From the NCBI GenBank assembly GCA_029212505.1, contig JARGOS010000003.1:62001-126000 (forward strand): DNA of 64,000 bases, in the 5' to 3' direction. Origin of the DNA: Legionellaceae bacterium (GTDB lineage Bacteria; Pseudomonadota; Gammaproteobacteria; Legionellales; Legionellaceae). A program made the position numbers and the translations under genes. This document shows positions 7,475 through 15,457 of the stretch, one piece after another. Position 1 is the stretch's first letter, and each line of letters begins with the position of its first letter. The notes beneath the pieces were generated by a model. That model saw nothing but the letters and a program-made list of their open reading frames with translations. It was not told where the DNA came from and ran no database searches.

Positions 7475-8584
7475 TTATTTTAGCGACTCAATCACTGCGC
7501 CTAAAAACCGTGTGGCCTCACCACCGGTGACGGCGCGGTGATCAAAACTTAACGAGAGTGGAAGCAGATGGCAAGAGCTGATGGTTCCATCACAGCTTTT
7601 AACCCCTTCGTATAAACGCCCTACGGCAAGAATCGCAACGCTTGGTGGTACAATAATTGGGCTTGCAAAACGGCCTGAGAATTTTCCAAAATTAGAGAGT
7701 GTGATGGTTGAGCCTTTGAGTTGCTCTGCAGGTACCGTACGATCTAGCACGCTGGTTTTAAACGTGTTGATTTGTTCGCGTAAGGCTTGGTCCGTTTGGG
7801 CTTGTGCATCATGAATCACCGGTACAAATAAGCCATCGGCATTATCCATGGCCAGCCCTAAGTGCACTTCATCAAAGCATTTGCGTGCGCTGTGCTCGGT
7901 ATCAAACCAAGCATTTAAGGCGGGTTCATGTTTGGCGGCATCACAGATGGCACGAATAATTCTGACGGTGATATCATCTTTACCCATCCAAGCAGATACA
8001 TCGGCCTCATCAAAAATACTGACCGGAACAACGGTTTGATGCGATTGCACCATGCTGCTGAGCATCGCGCGTCGTACGCCACGCAGTGGCTCGAAGCCTT
8101 CGGGTGGTTCGGCTTGCTTTGCAGCGGCTAACTCAACATCATCAAGCGTAATCAGGTTATTTTCACCTGTGCCAACAACGGTTTTCAAATCAATAGCTAA
8201 TCGCTTGGCTTTAAGGCGTGCAGCAGGGGTTGTTTTAATGCGTATTGCGTTGGGTGAAGCGGAACCAATAATAAAATCATCGTCTGCAGCATGTGTGCTT
8301 TCTTCAAGTTTTCCGACGACGGTGCCTTGATCTTCAGCGTTTTGATCTTTTTGCTGAGCAAAGGCTACGAGTGGTGCGCCTGTTTGTATAATATCACCGG
8401 GCTTGCCGTAGAGCTTTTCGATAATACCGGCCTCGGGGCAGGGCACATCGACCACAGCTTTGGCCGTTTCCATCGATACAAGCGGCTGATCAACCGTGAC
8501 CTCGTCACCGACGTGTACAAACCATTCATGGATTTCTGCATCAGGCAAACCTTCGCCTAAATCGGGTAAATTAAAAACCGTCAT
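7475..8584 (-). CDS. pdhC: Dihydrolipoamide acyltransferase (E2) of a 2-oxoacid dehydrogenase complex
   Basis: The 369-residue E2 subunit transfers the acyl group from lipoamide to CoA. It has one N-terminal lipoyl domain (about 2-78) with the lipoylated lysine in VSMETAKAVVDVP. An acidic linker is followed by a peripheral-subunit-binding domain (TTPAARLKAKRLAIDL, about 120-155) and then the catalytic domain. The catalytic histidine lies in LSFDHRAVTGGEATRFL. The usual H-x-x-x-D-G aspartate is replaced by threonine there, which also occurs in some alpha/beta-type pyruvate dehydrogenase E2 proteins. GGAG lies 5 nt before the ATG. The gene is last in the operon after E1-alpha and E1-beta. No E3 (lpd) gene is nearby. 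The substrate could instead be branched-chain 2-oxoacids. Confidence 0.85.
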   Translation of the reverse strand: MTVFNLPDLGEGLPDAEIHEWFVHVGDEVTVDQPLVSMETAKAVVDVPCPEAGIIEKLYGKPGDIIQTGAPLVAFAQQKDQNAEDQGTVVGKLEESTHAADDDFIIGSASPNAIRIKTTPAARLKAKRLAIDLKTVVGTGENNLITLDDVELAAAKQAEPPEGFEPLRGVRRAMLSSMVQSHQTVVPVSIFDEADVSAWMGKDDITVRIIRAICDAAKHEPALNAWFDTEHSARKCFDEVHLGLAMDNADGLFVPVIHDAQAQTDQALREQINTFKTSVLDRTVPAEQLKGSTITLSNFGKFSGRFASPIIVPPSVAILAVGRLYEGVKSCDGTISSCHLLPLSLSFDHRAVTGGEATRFLGAVIESLK

Positions 8585-8608
8585 AAAAACTCCATTCTAT
8601 ATTTAATA

Positions 8609-9583
8609 TTAGGCCATGATGCTCAGGACGCTTTGTTTGATGCGTAGCACACTGGGTAAATAATATTTTTCTAATTCAAAATAAGGCATGGTCACATCAT
8701 ACCCAGTCACGCGTTGCACCGGCGCGAGCAGTGCATCTAAACTATTTTCCATGATTTGCGCTGAAATTTCTGCACCCACGCCACCTGATTTAGCCGCTTC
8801 ATGAATAATAACCGCGCGGCCTGTTTTTTCGACCGAGGTTAAAATGGTATCGATATCAAGCGGTTTAATCGTTGCGACGTCAATCACTTCACACGATATG
8901 CCGTCTTCTTCGAGTGCAGTTGCTGCTTGCATGGTTTCGTGCATGCTAGCACCCCAGCTTATCAGCGTGACGTCTTCACCTGTTTTGAGTGTAAAACACG
9001 TACCCAGCGGTAGCGCTTGGCCATCATCAGGCACCGGCTGTTTGACCAGGCGATAAATACGTTTAGGCTCAAGAAATATAACAGGGTCAGGGTTACGCAT
9101 CGCAGCAAGCAGAAGCCCATAGGCTCGCTTGGGTGATGAAGGGATCACCACCTGCAAGCCTGGGATGTGTGCAAACAAAGCCTCCGTGCTTTCGGAATGA
9201 TGCTCTGGTGCATGAATGCCGCCACCAAAAGGTGCCCGGAATACTAACGGGCAGTGCAGGCGACCGCGTGTGCGGTTACGAAGTCGTGCGGCGTGCGAAA
9301 TGATTTGATTCATCGCAGGGTAAATAAACCCCATAAACTGAAACTCAGCGACGGGTTTTAAGCCTTGGGCCGACATGCCGATTGCAAGACCTGCTATCAT
9401 CGATTCTGCAAGCGGTGAGTCAAACACTCGTTTTGTACCAAAACGCTTTTGCAGGCCCGCGGTCGCACGAAATACGCCGCCATTTTTGCCTACGTCTTCA
9501 CCAAAAACGACGATATTTTCATCGTGATTGAGCTCATAGGCTAACGCTTGGGTCACGGCCTCAAGGAGGGTTATATTAGACAT
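8609..9583 (-). CDS. pdhB: 2-oxoacid (pyruvate) dehydrogenase E1 component, beta subunit
   Basis: The 324-residue transketolase-like beta subunit of heterotetrameric E1 carries the expected family motifs. VFGEDVGKNGGVFRATAGL stands near the N-terminus. FDSPLAESMIAGLAIGMS, EFQFMGFIYPAMNQI and HAPEHHSESTEALFAHIPGL are all diagnostic of E1-beta. With E1-alpha it binds thiamine diphosphate and performs oxidative decarboxylation and reductive acylation of lipoamide. It overlaps pdhA by 8 bp and is followed after 24 bp by pdhC, so the three form one operon. Confidence 0.9.
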   Translation of the reverse strand: MSNITLLEAVTQALAYELNHDENIVVFGEDVGKNGGVFRATAGLQKRFGTKRVFDSPLAESMIAGLAIGMSAQGLKPVAEFQFMGFIYPAMNQIISHAARLRNRTRGRLHCPLVFRAPFGGGIHAPEHHSESTEALFAHIPGLQVVIPSSPKRAYGLLLAAMRNPDPVIFLEPKRIYRLVKQPVPDDGQALPLGTCFTLKTGEDVTLISWGASMHETMQAATALEEDGISCEVIDVATIKPLDIDTILTSVEKTGRAVIIHEAAKSGGVGAEISAQIMENSLDALLAPVQRVTGYDVTMPYFELEKYYLPSVLRIKQSVLSIMA

Positions 9584-10658
9584 GTTTTGCTTCCTCCATC
9601 GCTTCTTCGCGTTGCGCTAAGAGTTCGGCGGGTGTTTCTGCGTAATGATAATCAAACGCGCTTTCAATGGCTTGTGGTTTGCGATTCAAGTAAATTTTAA
9701 CCGCTTTATCCACCTCATGTTTAGCGGCTTGATACAGCGCTTGGTCTTGCGCTTCATCCCAATCATGTTGATGTTCTAAAAAAAGTTTTAAGCGGTGGAT
9801 GGGCTCGCGTGTTTGGGCGTCAAGAACATCTTGTGCGGGCTGATAACGGGTTGCATCATCCGCTGTCGTATGATCTGATAGGCGATAGGTGATGGCTTCA
9901 ACAAGCGTTGGGCCATCGCCCGCGCGAGCTTGCTCGATGGCTTTGCCAATCATTTGACGGGTTGCTATCACATCGTTACCGTCCACTTGCACGCCGTTCA
10001 TGCCAGCAGCAATCGCTTTTTGGGCGATGGTTTGAGTTGCGGTTTGATGACTTAAGGGGACCGAAATTGCCCATTGATTATTGTTCACAACAAATACAAC
10101 CGGTAATTTCCAGAGGCTTGCGACATTCATGGCCTCATAAAAATCGCCTTCAGATGTACCGCCGTCGCCTAAGCAAACGACCGCAACGCGCGGCTGGTTT
10201 CGATACTGAAAAGCAAAGGCAACGCCTGCAGCATGCTGGCATTGGGAGGCAATCGGCACACAAAGTGGGAAGTCTTCCGAGGCGTGAGAATCGGCATCAA
10301 AATCACTGCCACGCTCATCACCACCCCAGTAAGCAAGAATGTCGGACATGTTTACGCCGCGTTGAATTTGCGCAGCATAGTCACGATAGTAGGGTACCAG
10401 CACATCTTCAGGTCGCATGGCATGACCGATGGCTGTGGCGACGGCTTCTTGGCTATTGACCGGTGCATAAGTTCCCATTTTTCCTGTGCGCTGGAGTGAA
10501 ATTGCTTTTTTATCAAACACGCGGGTTAATACCATGATGCGATAGAGTTCAATCAGCGCATGTTTGTCTTCTGCAAAAGCAGGAAGTGATGCTTTTAATA
10601 GGCCTTGTTCATCTATAACTTGGAGAAAAGTAATCTCAAAACGAGCAACTACAGTCAT
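9576..10658 (-). CDS. pdhA: 2-oxoacid (pyruvate) dehydrogenase E1 component, alpha subunit
   Basis: The roughly 360-residue alpha subunit carries the ThDP-binding motif GDGGTSEGDFYEAMN, ending at VVNNNQWAIS (about 170-205). The phosphorylation-loop-like segment YRLSDHTTADDATRY follows near residue 265. It pairs with E1-beta and E2 encoded downstream. I chose the ATG at 10658, because AAGGA is 10 nt upstream of it and only 1 nt from the alternative GTG at 10667. The subunit composition (alpha and beta E1, single-lipoyl E2) is that of the alpha2-beta2 class, not the homodimeric AceE class. Pyruvate is the likely substrate. A branched-chain 2-oxoacid role (bkdA1) cannot be excluded from sequence alone. 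Confidence 0.87.
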   Translation of the reverse strand: MTVVARFEITFLQVIDEQGLLKASLPAFAEDKHALIELYRIMVLTRVFDKKAISLQRTGKMGTYAPVNSQEAVATAIGHAMRPEDVLVPYYRDYAAQIQRGVNMSDILAYWGGDERGSDFDADSHASEDFPLCVPIASQCQHAAGVAFAFQYRNQPRVAVVCLGDGGTSEGDFYEAMNVASLWKLPVVFVVNNNQWAISVPLSHQTATQTIAQKAIAAGMNGVQVDGNDVIATRQMIGKAIEQARAGDGPTLVEAITYRLSDHTTADDATRYQPAQDVLDAQTREPIHRLKLFLEHQHDWDEAQDQALYQAAKHEVDKAVKIYLNRKPQAIESAFDYHYAETPAELLAQREEAMEEAKHV

Positions 10659-10885
10659 TACGCTCACGTCCTTCTAAGCTAATTGAGAGAAACTAAGGAT
10701 ACCCATAAATCATAGTAAAAACCAGGAGATTCTATAGGCATGATATGCACTCATGAAAGATATAAAAAAAAGTACACAAAGGGATAGATTTAAGGTATGA
10801 TGTGCGTTTATTTTGAAATTAAAGATTAAATTTAGCTCACAATATCGGTGGGTTTATTTAGAGCTAGACGAAAGAGGATATTGTT

Positions 10886-11785
10886 ATGCACCCACGACAT
10901 ATGATGCTGGCTGTTTTTGTGATGATTATTTGGGGGTTTAATTTTGTATTTGTTCAGCTTGGTCTCGATGAGTTTCCTCCTTTAGCCTTGTGTGCTGTAC
11001 GTTTTTTTCTAGCAAGTGTACCCATTATTTTCTTTATTAAACCCCCAAAGGTGCCTTGGTTATTAATTATTTTGTATAGTTTGATGGCGTTTGCACTGCA
11101 TTTTTCTTTTTTATTTGTAGGTATGAAAGCTGGTGTCGCGCCCGGGCTAACTTCGTTATTAGCTCAAACCCAAGTATTTTTTAGCTTTATTTTAGCGGCG
11201 TTATTTTTAGGTGAGCGACTCACGCAATGGCAAATCATGGGCGCAAGTCTGGCGTTGGTAGGTCTTGTGGTGGTTGCTGAGCACCTCAACGGTGTTGATT
11301 TGACTGGCACCGGGTTTGTTTGGATTATTTTGGGCTCGATAACCTGGGGAGCGGGTAATTTGTGTATAAAAAAAATGAAGGGACCTCAAGGGTTCTCGCT
11401 GATAGTGTGGTCGAGTTTTTTGTCTTTTCCGTTGTTGTTAGCAAGCTCCTATGTGCTTGAAGGTCCGTCTGCTGTAATCCAATCTTTGCAGCATATTAGC
11501 TGGCGTGGCCTATCAGGCTTGCTATATGTTGCCTATGCTTCTACATGGATGGGCTATGGACTGTGGGCATGGTTAATGAGCAAATACTCGGTGGGAACCA
11601 TGGTGCCGTTTGCTTTGTTGGTGCCTGTTGTTGGTATGTTTGCATCCAGTCTTGTGCTGGGTGAAGGTTTGCCCGCTTGGAAGCTGATGGCAGCATTTTT
11701 TATTATGTTAGGTCTCGTCGTGCATTTGTTTGGCTATCGGCTGCCGAAGTTATGGGTTAATCGCTCTAAGCTATTAAGATATTAA
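10886..11785 (+). CDS. eamA: DMT-superfamily exporter, EamA-like
   Basis: The 299-residue membrane protein has ten predicted hydrophobic helices arranged as two EamA repeats. The first repeat begins FVMIIWGFNFVFVQLGL and the second IILGSITWGAGNL. Length and many residues resemble E. coli EamA (YdeD), including PPLALCAVRF, FFSFILAALFLGERL, VGYGLWA-like WMGYGLWAWLMSKY, and LLVPVVGM. E. coli EamA exports O-acetylserine and cysteine. The substrate here is not known. An AGAGGAT ribosome-binding site precedes the ATG. It is transcribed divergently from pdhA across about 220 bp that contain no other gene. Confidence 0.82.
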   Translation: MHPRHMMLAVFVMIIWGFNFVFVQLGLDEFPPLALCAVRFFLASVPIIFFIKPPKVPWLLIILYSLMAFALHFSFLFVGMKAGVAPGLTSLLAQTQVFFSFILAALFLGERLTQWQIMGASLALVGLVVVAEHLNGVDLTGTGFVWIILGSITWGAGNLCIKKMKGPQGFSLIVWSSFLSFPLLLASSYVLEGPSAVIQSLQHISWRGLSGLLYVAYASTWMGYGLWAWLMSKYSVGTMVPFALLVPVVGMFASSLVLGEGLPAWKLMAAFFIMLGLVVHLFGYRLPKLWVNRSKLLRY

Positions 11786-11819
11786 ATTAAAAATTTAGAT
11801 AAAAATGACTTAATCATGA

Positions 11820-11853
11820 CAAGGGGGTAGAGCATGATGCTCAACACCCCTTG
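11820..11853. terminator. Hairpin between convergent genes (probable bidirectional terminator)
   Basis: CAAGGGG (11820-11826) pairs with CCCCTTG (11847-11853), enclosing a second stem GAGCA/TGCTC around a TGA loop (11830-11842). It sits between the ends of the EamA-like gene and the propeller gene. T-rich sequence follows on the minus strand only after about 15 nt, so termination strength is uncertain. Confidence 0.5.
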
Positions 11854-11862
11854 CTGCGAATG

Positions 11863-13098
11863 TTAGCCGGTGAATGCGATGCCATAAGGGGCGTTAAAGC
11901 CGCTGCCGGTTGATGCACAGTTGCTGAGTTCGCCATCTGCATCGTTGATCGTACATTTAGTAACCGAAGAGGTTGTGATATTCGTTATATAGGCAAAGCC
12001 ATACTTGATGGCAATGTATCGAGGGGCATTGAATCCACTGCCGGTCGATGCGCAGTTTGATAGTGCGCCTGTGGTTGGATTCACGTCACAGCGTGAAACG
12101 GTGGTGCTTTGATTCACAACATAAGCAAAACCATTATGAAGAGCAATACCAAAAGGGGCACTGAATCCACTGCCGGTCGATGCGCAGTTTGATAGTACGC
12201 CTGTGGTTGGATTCACGTCACATCGTGAGACGGTTGATCCATTATTGTTGGTAATATAGCTAAAGCCGTTGCTGAAGGCAATGTCAATAGGGCGATCAAA
12301 GCCGCTTCCGGTTAAGCTGCAATTAATGAAATCACCCGCGTTAATGTCGCACAACGAAACGGTGGATGGGGCGTTATTATTGACGACATAGCCAAAATTA
12401 TTGTTGAGTGCTACACCGTAAGGGGCGTTCAATCCGTTACCGGTTGAAGTACACGGGCCGAGCGCGCCTGTCGATGTGTTGATGGTGCATCGTTCAATCG
12501 AGTCTGTCGTGACGTTCGTGATGTAGGCCGAATCATTGCTCAGAGCAATCCCACGCGGAAAATTCTGTCCACTGACAGCCTCTGCGCAATCAGATAGTTC
12601 ACCACTGGTTACATCGACCAGGCAGCGAGATACCGTATCGACTTGATTGGTGATGTATGCACCCTCCCCAACCACTGGCGTGACGTTAGTTAATGAAATG
12701 TTTAAACGGTCGGCAGGGCTTGGTTGATAACATTGCAAGGTGCTGCCTTGTTCACACACGACAGGTCCGCTTTGAATATTACCGCTCATATCACTACCTG
12801 TAACGGTTAAGGTCAACGTACAAGATTCTTGGCCGTTGAGTGTTGCTGGATTTGAGCAATTGCCCGCAGTCGAATTTTGTGAGATCCCTGGTATATTAGA
12901 GAGCGAGAGTATGTGTTGTTTGTTGGATTGATTGGTAAGTGTGTATTGCACCGTGGCTGTTTCAGAGGGGGCTACGGTGAGCGTTGTTGAGGTTAAAGGC
13001 GTGAATGTCCATACAGGGCTGCCTGCTTCAACGGTGCTTAAAAAGCAGAGCGCCAAAATGCTGGCAGCTATTCGAATGATTAATACATGAGCTTTCAT
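11863..13098 (-). CDS. Secreted cysteine-repeat beta-propeller (lactonase/NHL-like) protein
   Basis: The 411-residue protein has a clear signal peptide (about 1-25, ending at VEA). An N-terminal Ig-like domain follows (about 30-140), resembling those of cell-surface 'choice-of-anchor' proteins (LTVAPSETATVQYTLTNQS). The rest is about seven repeats of 38-42 residues with the consensus AYITN...STVSRCDVNPTTGxLSNCASTGSGF.AP.GIA. Each repeat carries a cysteine pair, which probably forms a disulfide in the periplasm or outside. The blades resemble YVTN/NHL propellers. Some neighbouring repeats are nearly identical at DNA level (around 12040-12110 and 12165-12235). AAGGA precedes the ATG. The gene lies 10 bp after the barrel gene, so it is likely co-transcribed and perhaps exported or anchored with it. 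Confidence 0.7.
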   Translation of the reverse strand: MKAHVLIIRIAASILALCFLSTVEAGSPVWTFTPLTSTTLTVAPSETATVQYTLTNQSNKQHILSLSNIPGISQNSTAGNCSNPATLNGQESCTLTLTVTGSDMSGNIQSGPVVCEQGSTLQCYQPSPADRLNISLTNVTPVVGEGAYITNQVDTVSRCLVDVTSGELSDCAEAVSGQNFPRGIALSNDSAYITNVTTDSIERCTINTSTGALGPCTSTGNGLNAPYGVALNNNFGYVVNNNAPSTVSLCDINAGDFINCSLTGSGFDRPIDIAFSNGFSYITNNNGSTVSRCDVNPTTGVLSNCASTGSGFSAPFGIALHNGFAYVVNQSTTVSRCDVNPTTGALSNCASTGSGFNAPRYIAIKYGFAYITNITTSSVTKCTINDADGELSNCASTGSGFNAPYGIAFTG

Positions 13099-13108
13099 GA
13101 AAAATTCC

Positions 13109-13873
13109 TTAGGCTAAATAGGTGAGATTAATTAAAAATCCATTGGTATACAGATGAGATAATGCGATACCTGAGTTTAAAGTTTGACCTGACGCTCGTT
13201 CTAACGCACTTTTTCCCCAGTCTGCAAATTCATACCCTATACCGGCTTGCCAGTGTTGACTTAAATTGCGTTGCACGCCAGCACCTACGGTGTACGTAAA
13301 GGTCGTTTTTGTGTTGCTTGCAAAATTAGGTATGGTTATGGCTTCATTTATGGTGGGTGTGTTGCTAAAGCTATGTGCTTGGTTAAAACCAACCCCGAGA
13401 CTGCCATTAACCCAGGGGATAAGAATATGACCACGGTCACTTAATAATTTACCTTTGAGGGCAACATGAGTATGCTTGATTTTGTAAGCGTAGGTGTGGT
13501 TATTAAACGCGGCCTTGGCATCATCCCACACATTGCCGGATAATGTCGCATTGCCTGTGGTCGCAACGGCTAATCCAATCTGACCGTTTAATTTTTCACG
13601 TAATGTTTGTTGGATACCTAAAAATATTTCTCCATCGGCTAAGGCATGTGAAGCACGATGTGCGGCATAGGTTTTTTCGATTTTTGGTGTTAAATAAAAG
13701 CTTTGTGTGTCGCCGGCACGTTCCCAAACGGGCCCAACACTGAGTGTTGCAACATAGGATGATTGAATGCGTTCATATGCATGGGATAGTAGGTTCGATG
13801 ATGCAATTGCAGTTGGTGTAATAAGCGTCAAAGACGTAATAAGGTATGCCCTCTTGTGCCATGGTTTAATCAT
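13109..13873 (-). CDS. Outer-membrane beta-barrel protein
   Basis: The 254-residue protein has an N-terminal signal peptide (about 1-24, ending at AIASS). Alternating hydrophobic/polar strands follow, with glycine- and aromatic-rich turns such as VNGSLGVGFNQAHSF, TFTYTVGAGVQRNL and WQAGIGYEFADWG. The last strand, GFLINLTYLA, ends in a membrane-type beta strand. This pattern fits the 8-stranded OmpW/OmpA-like barrel group, as in Legionella outer-membrane proteins paired with secreted propeller proteins. It heads the operon with the propeller gene. The promoter region upstream contains four perfect 8-bp repeats, so expression may be variable. Confidence 0.7.
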   Translation of the reverse strand: MIKPWHKRAYLITSLTLITPTAIASSNLLSHAYERIQSSYVATLSVGPVWERAGDTQSFYLTPKIEKTYAAHRASHALADGEIFLGIQQTLREKLNGQIGLAVATTGNATLSGNVWDDAKAAFNNHTYAYKIKHTHVALKGKLLSDRGHILIPWVNGSLGVGFNQAHSFSNTPTINEAITIPNFASNTKTTFTYTVGAGVQRNLSQHWQAGIGYEFADWGKSALERASGQTLNSGIALSHLYTNGFLINLTYLA

Positions 13874-13921
13874 TATCGCTATGTCCTTATAGGATGATTG
13901 ATTGCTAAAGTAGATATAATA

Positions 13922-13953
13922 TAAGTAAATAAGTAAATAAGTAAATAAGTAAA
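13922..13953. repeat. Four tandem copies of an 8-bp repeat in the barrel-gene promoter region
   Basis: TAAGTAAA is repeated four times without interruption, starting about 50 bp upstream of the barrel start codon. On the minus strand TATATT (13923-13918) just after the repeats could be a -10 box. TTGACG (13977-13972) lies beyond the repeats, 48 bp further upstream. An 8-bp unit in such a position is a typical substrate for slipped-strand change of promoter spacing. Confidence 0.75.
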
Positions 13954-13988
13954 TAATAGCAAGCGGCCAAGCGTCAAGTCCATAAAGT

Positions 13989-14000
13989 GTATGATCATAC
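13989..14000. promoter_or_regulatory. 12-bp perfect palindrome between divergent operons (operator candidate)
   Basis: GTATGATCATAC is a perfect palindrome between the barrel gene (minus) and the zinc-ribbon/GT2/HlyD operon (plus). A TATAAT at 14031-14036 could be the -10 box of the plus-strand operon. No regulator can be assigned from this. Confidence 0.35.
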
Positions 14001-14077
14001 GTGATTGCGTGATGATGATATGTGGATTAATATAATAACAAAGTCACGTTACAACTATGATAAGGACATCGGGGCTG

Positions 14078-15457
14078 ATGCAAACACAAGGATATGTGCT
14101 GAGTAGTAAAAAACTTCCTTCACTGGATGCTCGCTTAATACAACTAGATGCGCCTGAAAACTTGCCTGAAGAGGGCTGTGGGTTTGTTGTGTTTGATTTT
14201 GATGATGTAGCATTTGAGGCGCTCGTTGCCTTACGTCGAACCGAAGCTTATCGTTATTGCCCTTTTTTTTCTTGGGATGGAGCACCAGATAAGTGCCAAG
14301 GCTTATTGGATGGCGGTTTTGATGAGATAGCTTACAGCAAAGCCGAGCAAATTAACGAACGTATTACGATTTGTAAACAACATGATGGTGACCATCCTGA
14401 AAAACAAGATATCAATGTTTATCTTTGCCGGTATATTTTTAGTCGAGAAAAATTAGATGTTTTGCCTCGTATTACCTACGAAAATATTTATGGTTTTACC
14501 TACCCCTTAGTTGAAGTTTTAGCCTCTGAAGGCACCGTAAACGAGCATTGGTATGTGCTCAATGCGCTGGTTAAGCGTGGTTATCTTGAAACGCAAGAAG
14601 TTGCGAATGAGTTGCAAATTTGCCCTGGATGTGAAGGTGGATTACTAAATTTTAAGCATTGCTGCCCTAATTGTGAATCGATAGATTTGCATATTGAGCC
14701 GTTTGTGCATTGTTTTACATGCGGTAATGTTGGGCCTGTTAAAGAGTTTATGAAGCATCAAGAGCTGGTGTGTAATCGCTGCCAGACAGCACTTAAACAT
14801 ATTGGTATTGATTATGATAAACCGTTAGAAGATAAAATCTGTGAAAAATGTCAGCATCGGTTTTTTGATCCCAGCACACGATTTATGTGTCTTGCCTGTG
14901 AAAAAATGGGCGATCCTGAGTCGTTAAGAACGCGAAAACTATACGCTTTTACTTTAACAAAAAAAGGCGAAGAGTTTTCAAAAAACAGCCTTAAAAAACT
15001 TGAGCTGGATTTAGGCAGTTTTTTTCAACTCGTGAATTTTAATTTATTAGAGTTGATTATTCAGTGGCAAGTCGGTGTAGCGAAGCGCCACCCAGACGTT
15101 GAATTTGTTGTGGGTGTGATTTTTGTTGAAAATATTGATGCGTTGATTGAAGAAATAGGCTTTTTAAAAACAGAAAAGCAGTTGGTGTTATTTTATGAGA
15201 ATGCGCGCAGCTTATTTCGTAAAACAGATTTGTTAAGCGTTGAGGATGATAAGCTGTTTTGTTTTTTGACCATGACCAATTTAAAATATATTCCTATTAT
15301 CCAGGAGCGCATACGAGATTTTGATAAAGAAAATGAAACGAAAGGCAGTCGGTTAAATATTAAATTTGGTTTTGTATCGTCCTCTGAGATTGTAGAAAAT
15401 AATTTGGACAAAGAATTACTCGTGAATGAAATGCTAAATCGAGTATCCAATGACTGA
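14078..15457 (+). CDS. Zinc-ribbon (TackOD1-like) protein with degenerate GGDEF domain
   Basis: This roughly 459-residue protein heads a three-gene operon. The N-terminal part (about 1-120) lacks motifs I can name. A central region (about 180-285) holds four CxxC-type pairs: CPGCEGG, CCPNCES, CFTCGN/CNRCQ and CEKCQ/CLACEK. They suggest two or more zinc ribbons like the TackOD1 output domain. The C-terminal part (about 310-450) has the layout of a GGDEF domain. The segment ARSLFRKTDLLSVEDDKLF aligns with the usual 'R.sD...RyGGDEF' region, with the signature replaced, so no cyclase activity is expected. I prefer ATG 14078 to ATG 14057 because AAGGA and GGGG lie just upstream. It overlaps the glycosyltransferase gene by 8 bp and may regulate it. 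Confidence 0.6.
   Translation: MQTQGYVLSSKKLPSLDARLIQLDAPENLPEEGCGFVVFDFDDVAFEALVALRRTEAYRYCPFFSWDGAPDKCQGLLDGGFDEIAYSKAEQINERITICKQHDGDHPEKQDINVYLCRYIFSREKLDVLPRITYENIYGFTYPLVEVLASEGTVNEHWYVLNALVKRGYLETQEVANELQICPGCEGGLLNFKHCCPNCESIDLHIEPFVHCFTCGNVGPVKEFMKHQELVCNRCQTALKHIGIDYDKPLEDKICEKCQHRFFDPSTRFMCLACEKMGDPESLRTRKLYAFTLTKKGEEFSKNSLKKLELDLGSFFQLVNFNLLELIIQWQVGVAKRHPDVEFVVGVIFVENIDALIEEIGFLKTEKQLVLFYENARSLFRKTDLLSVEDDKLFCFLTMTNLKYIPIIQERIRDFDKENETKGSRLNIKFGFVSSSEIVENNLDKELLVNEMLNRVSND

Noticed and set aside
9908-10459. Plus-strand 183-codon frame antisense to pdhA
   Set aside because: pdhA on the other strand has complete family motifs. This frame has no recognisable domain, is rich in arginine and histidine, and lacks a ribosome-binding site.
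11863-13098. Direct repeats at 12040-12235 as a CRISPR array
   Set aside because: They are in-frame coding repeats of the propeller protein, with no regular spacers. I see no CRISPR array or cas gene anywhere in the window.
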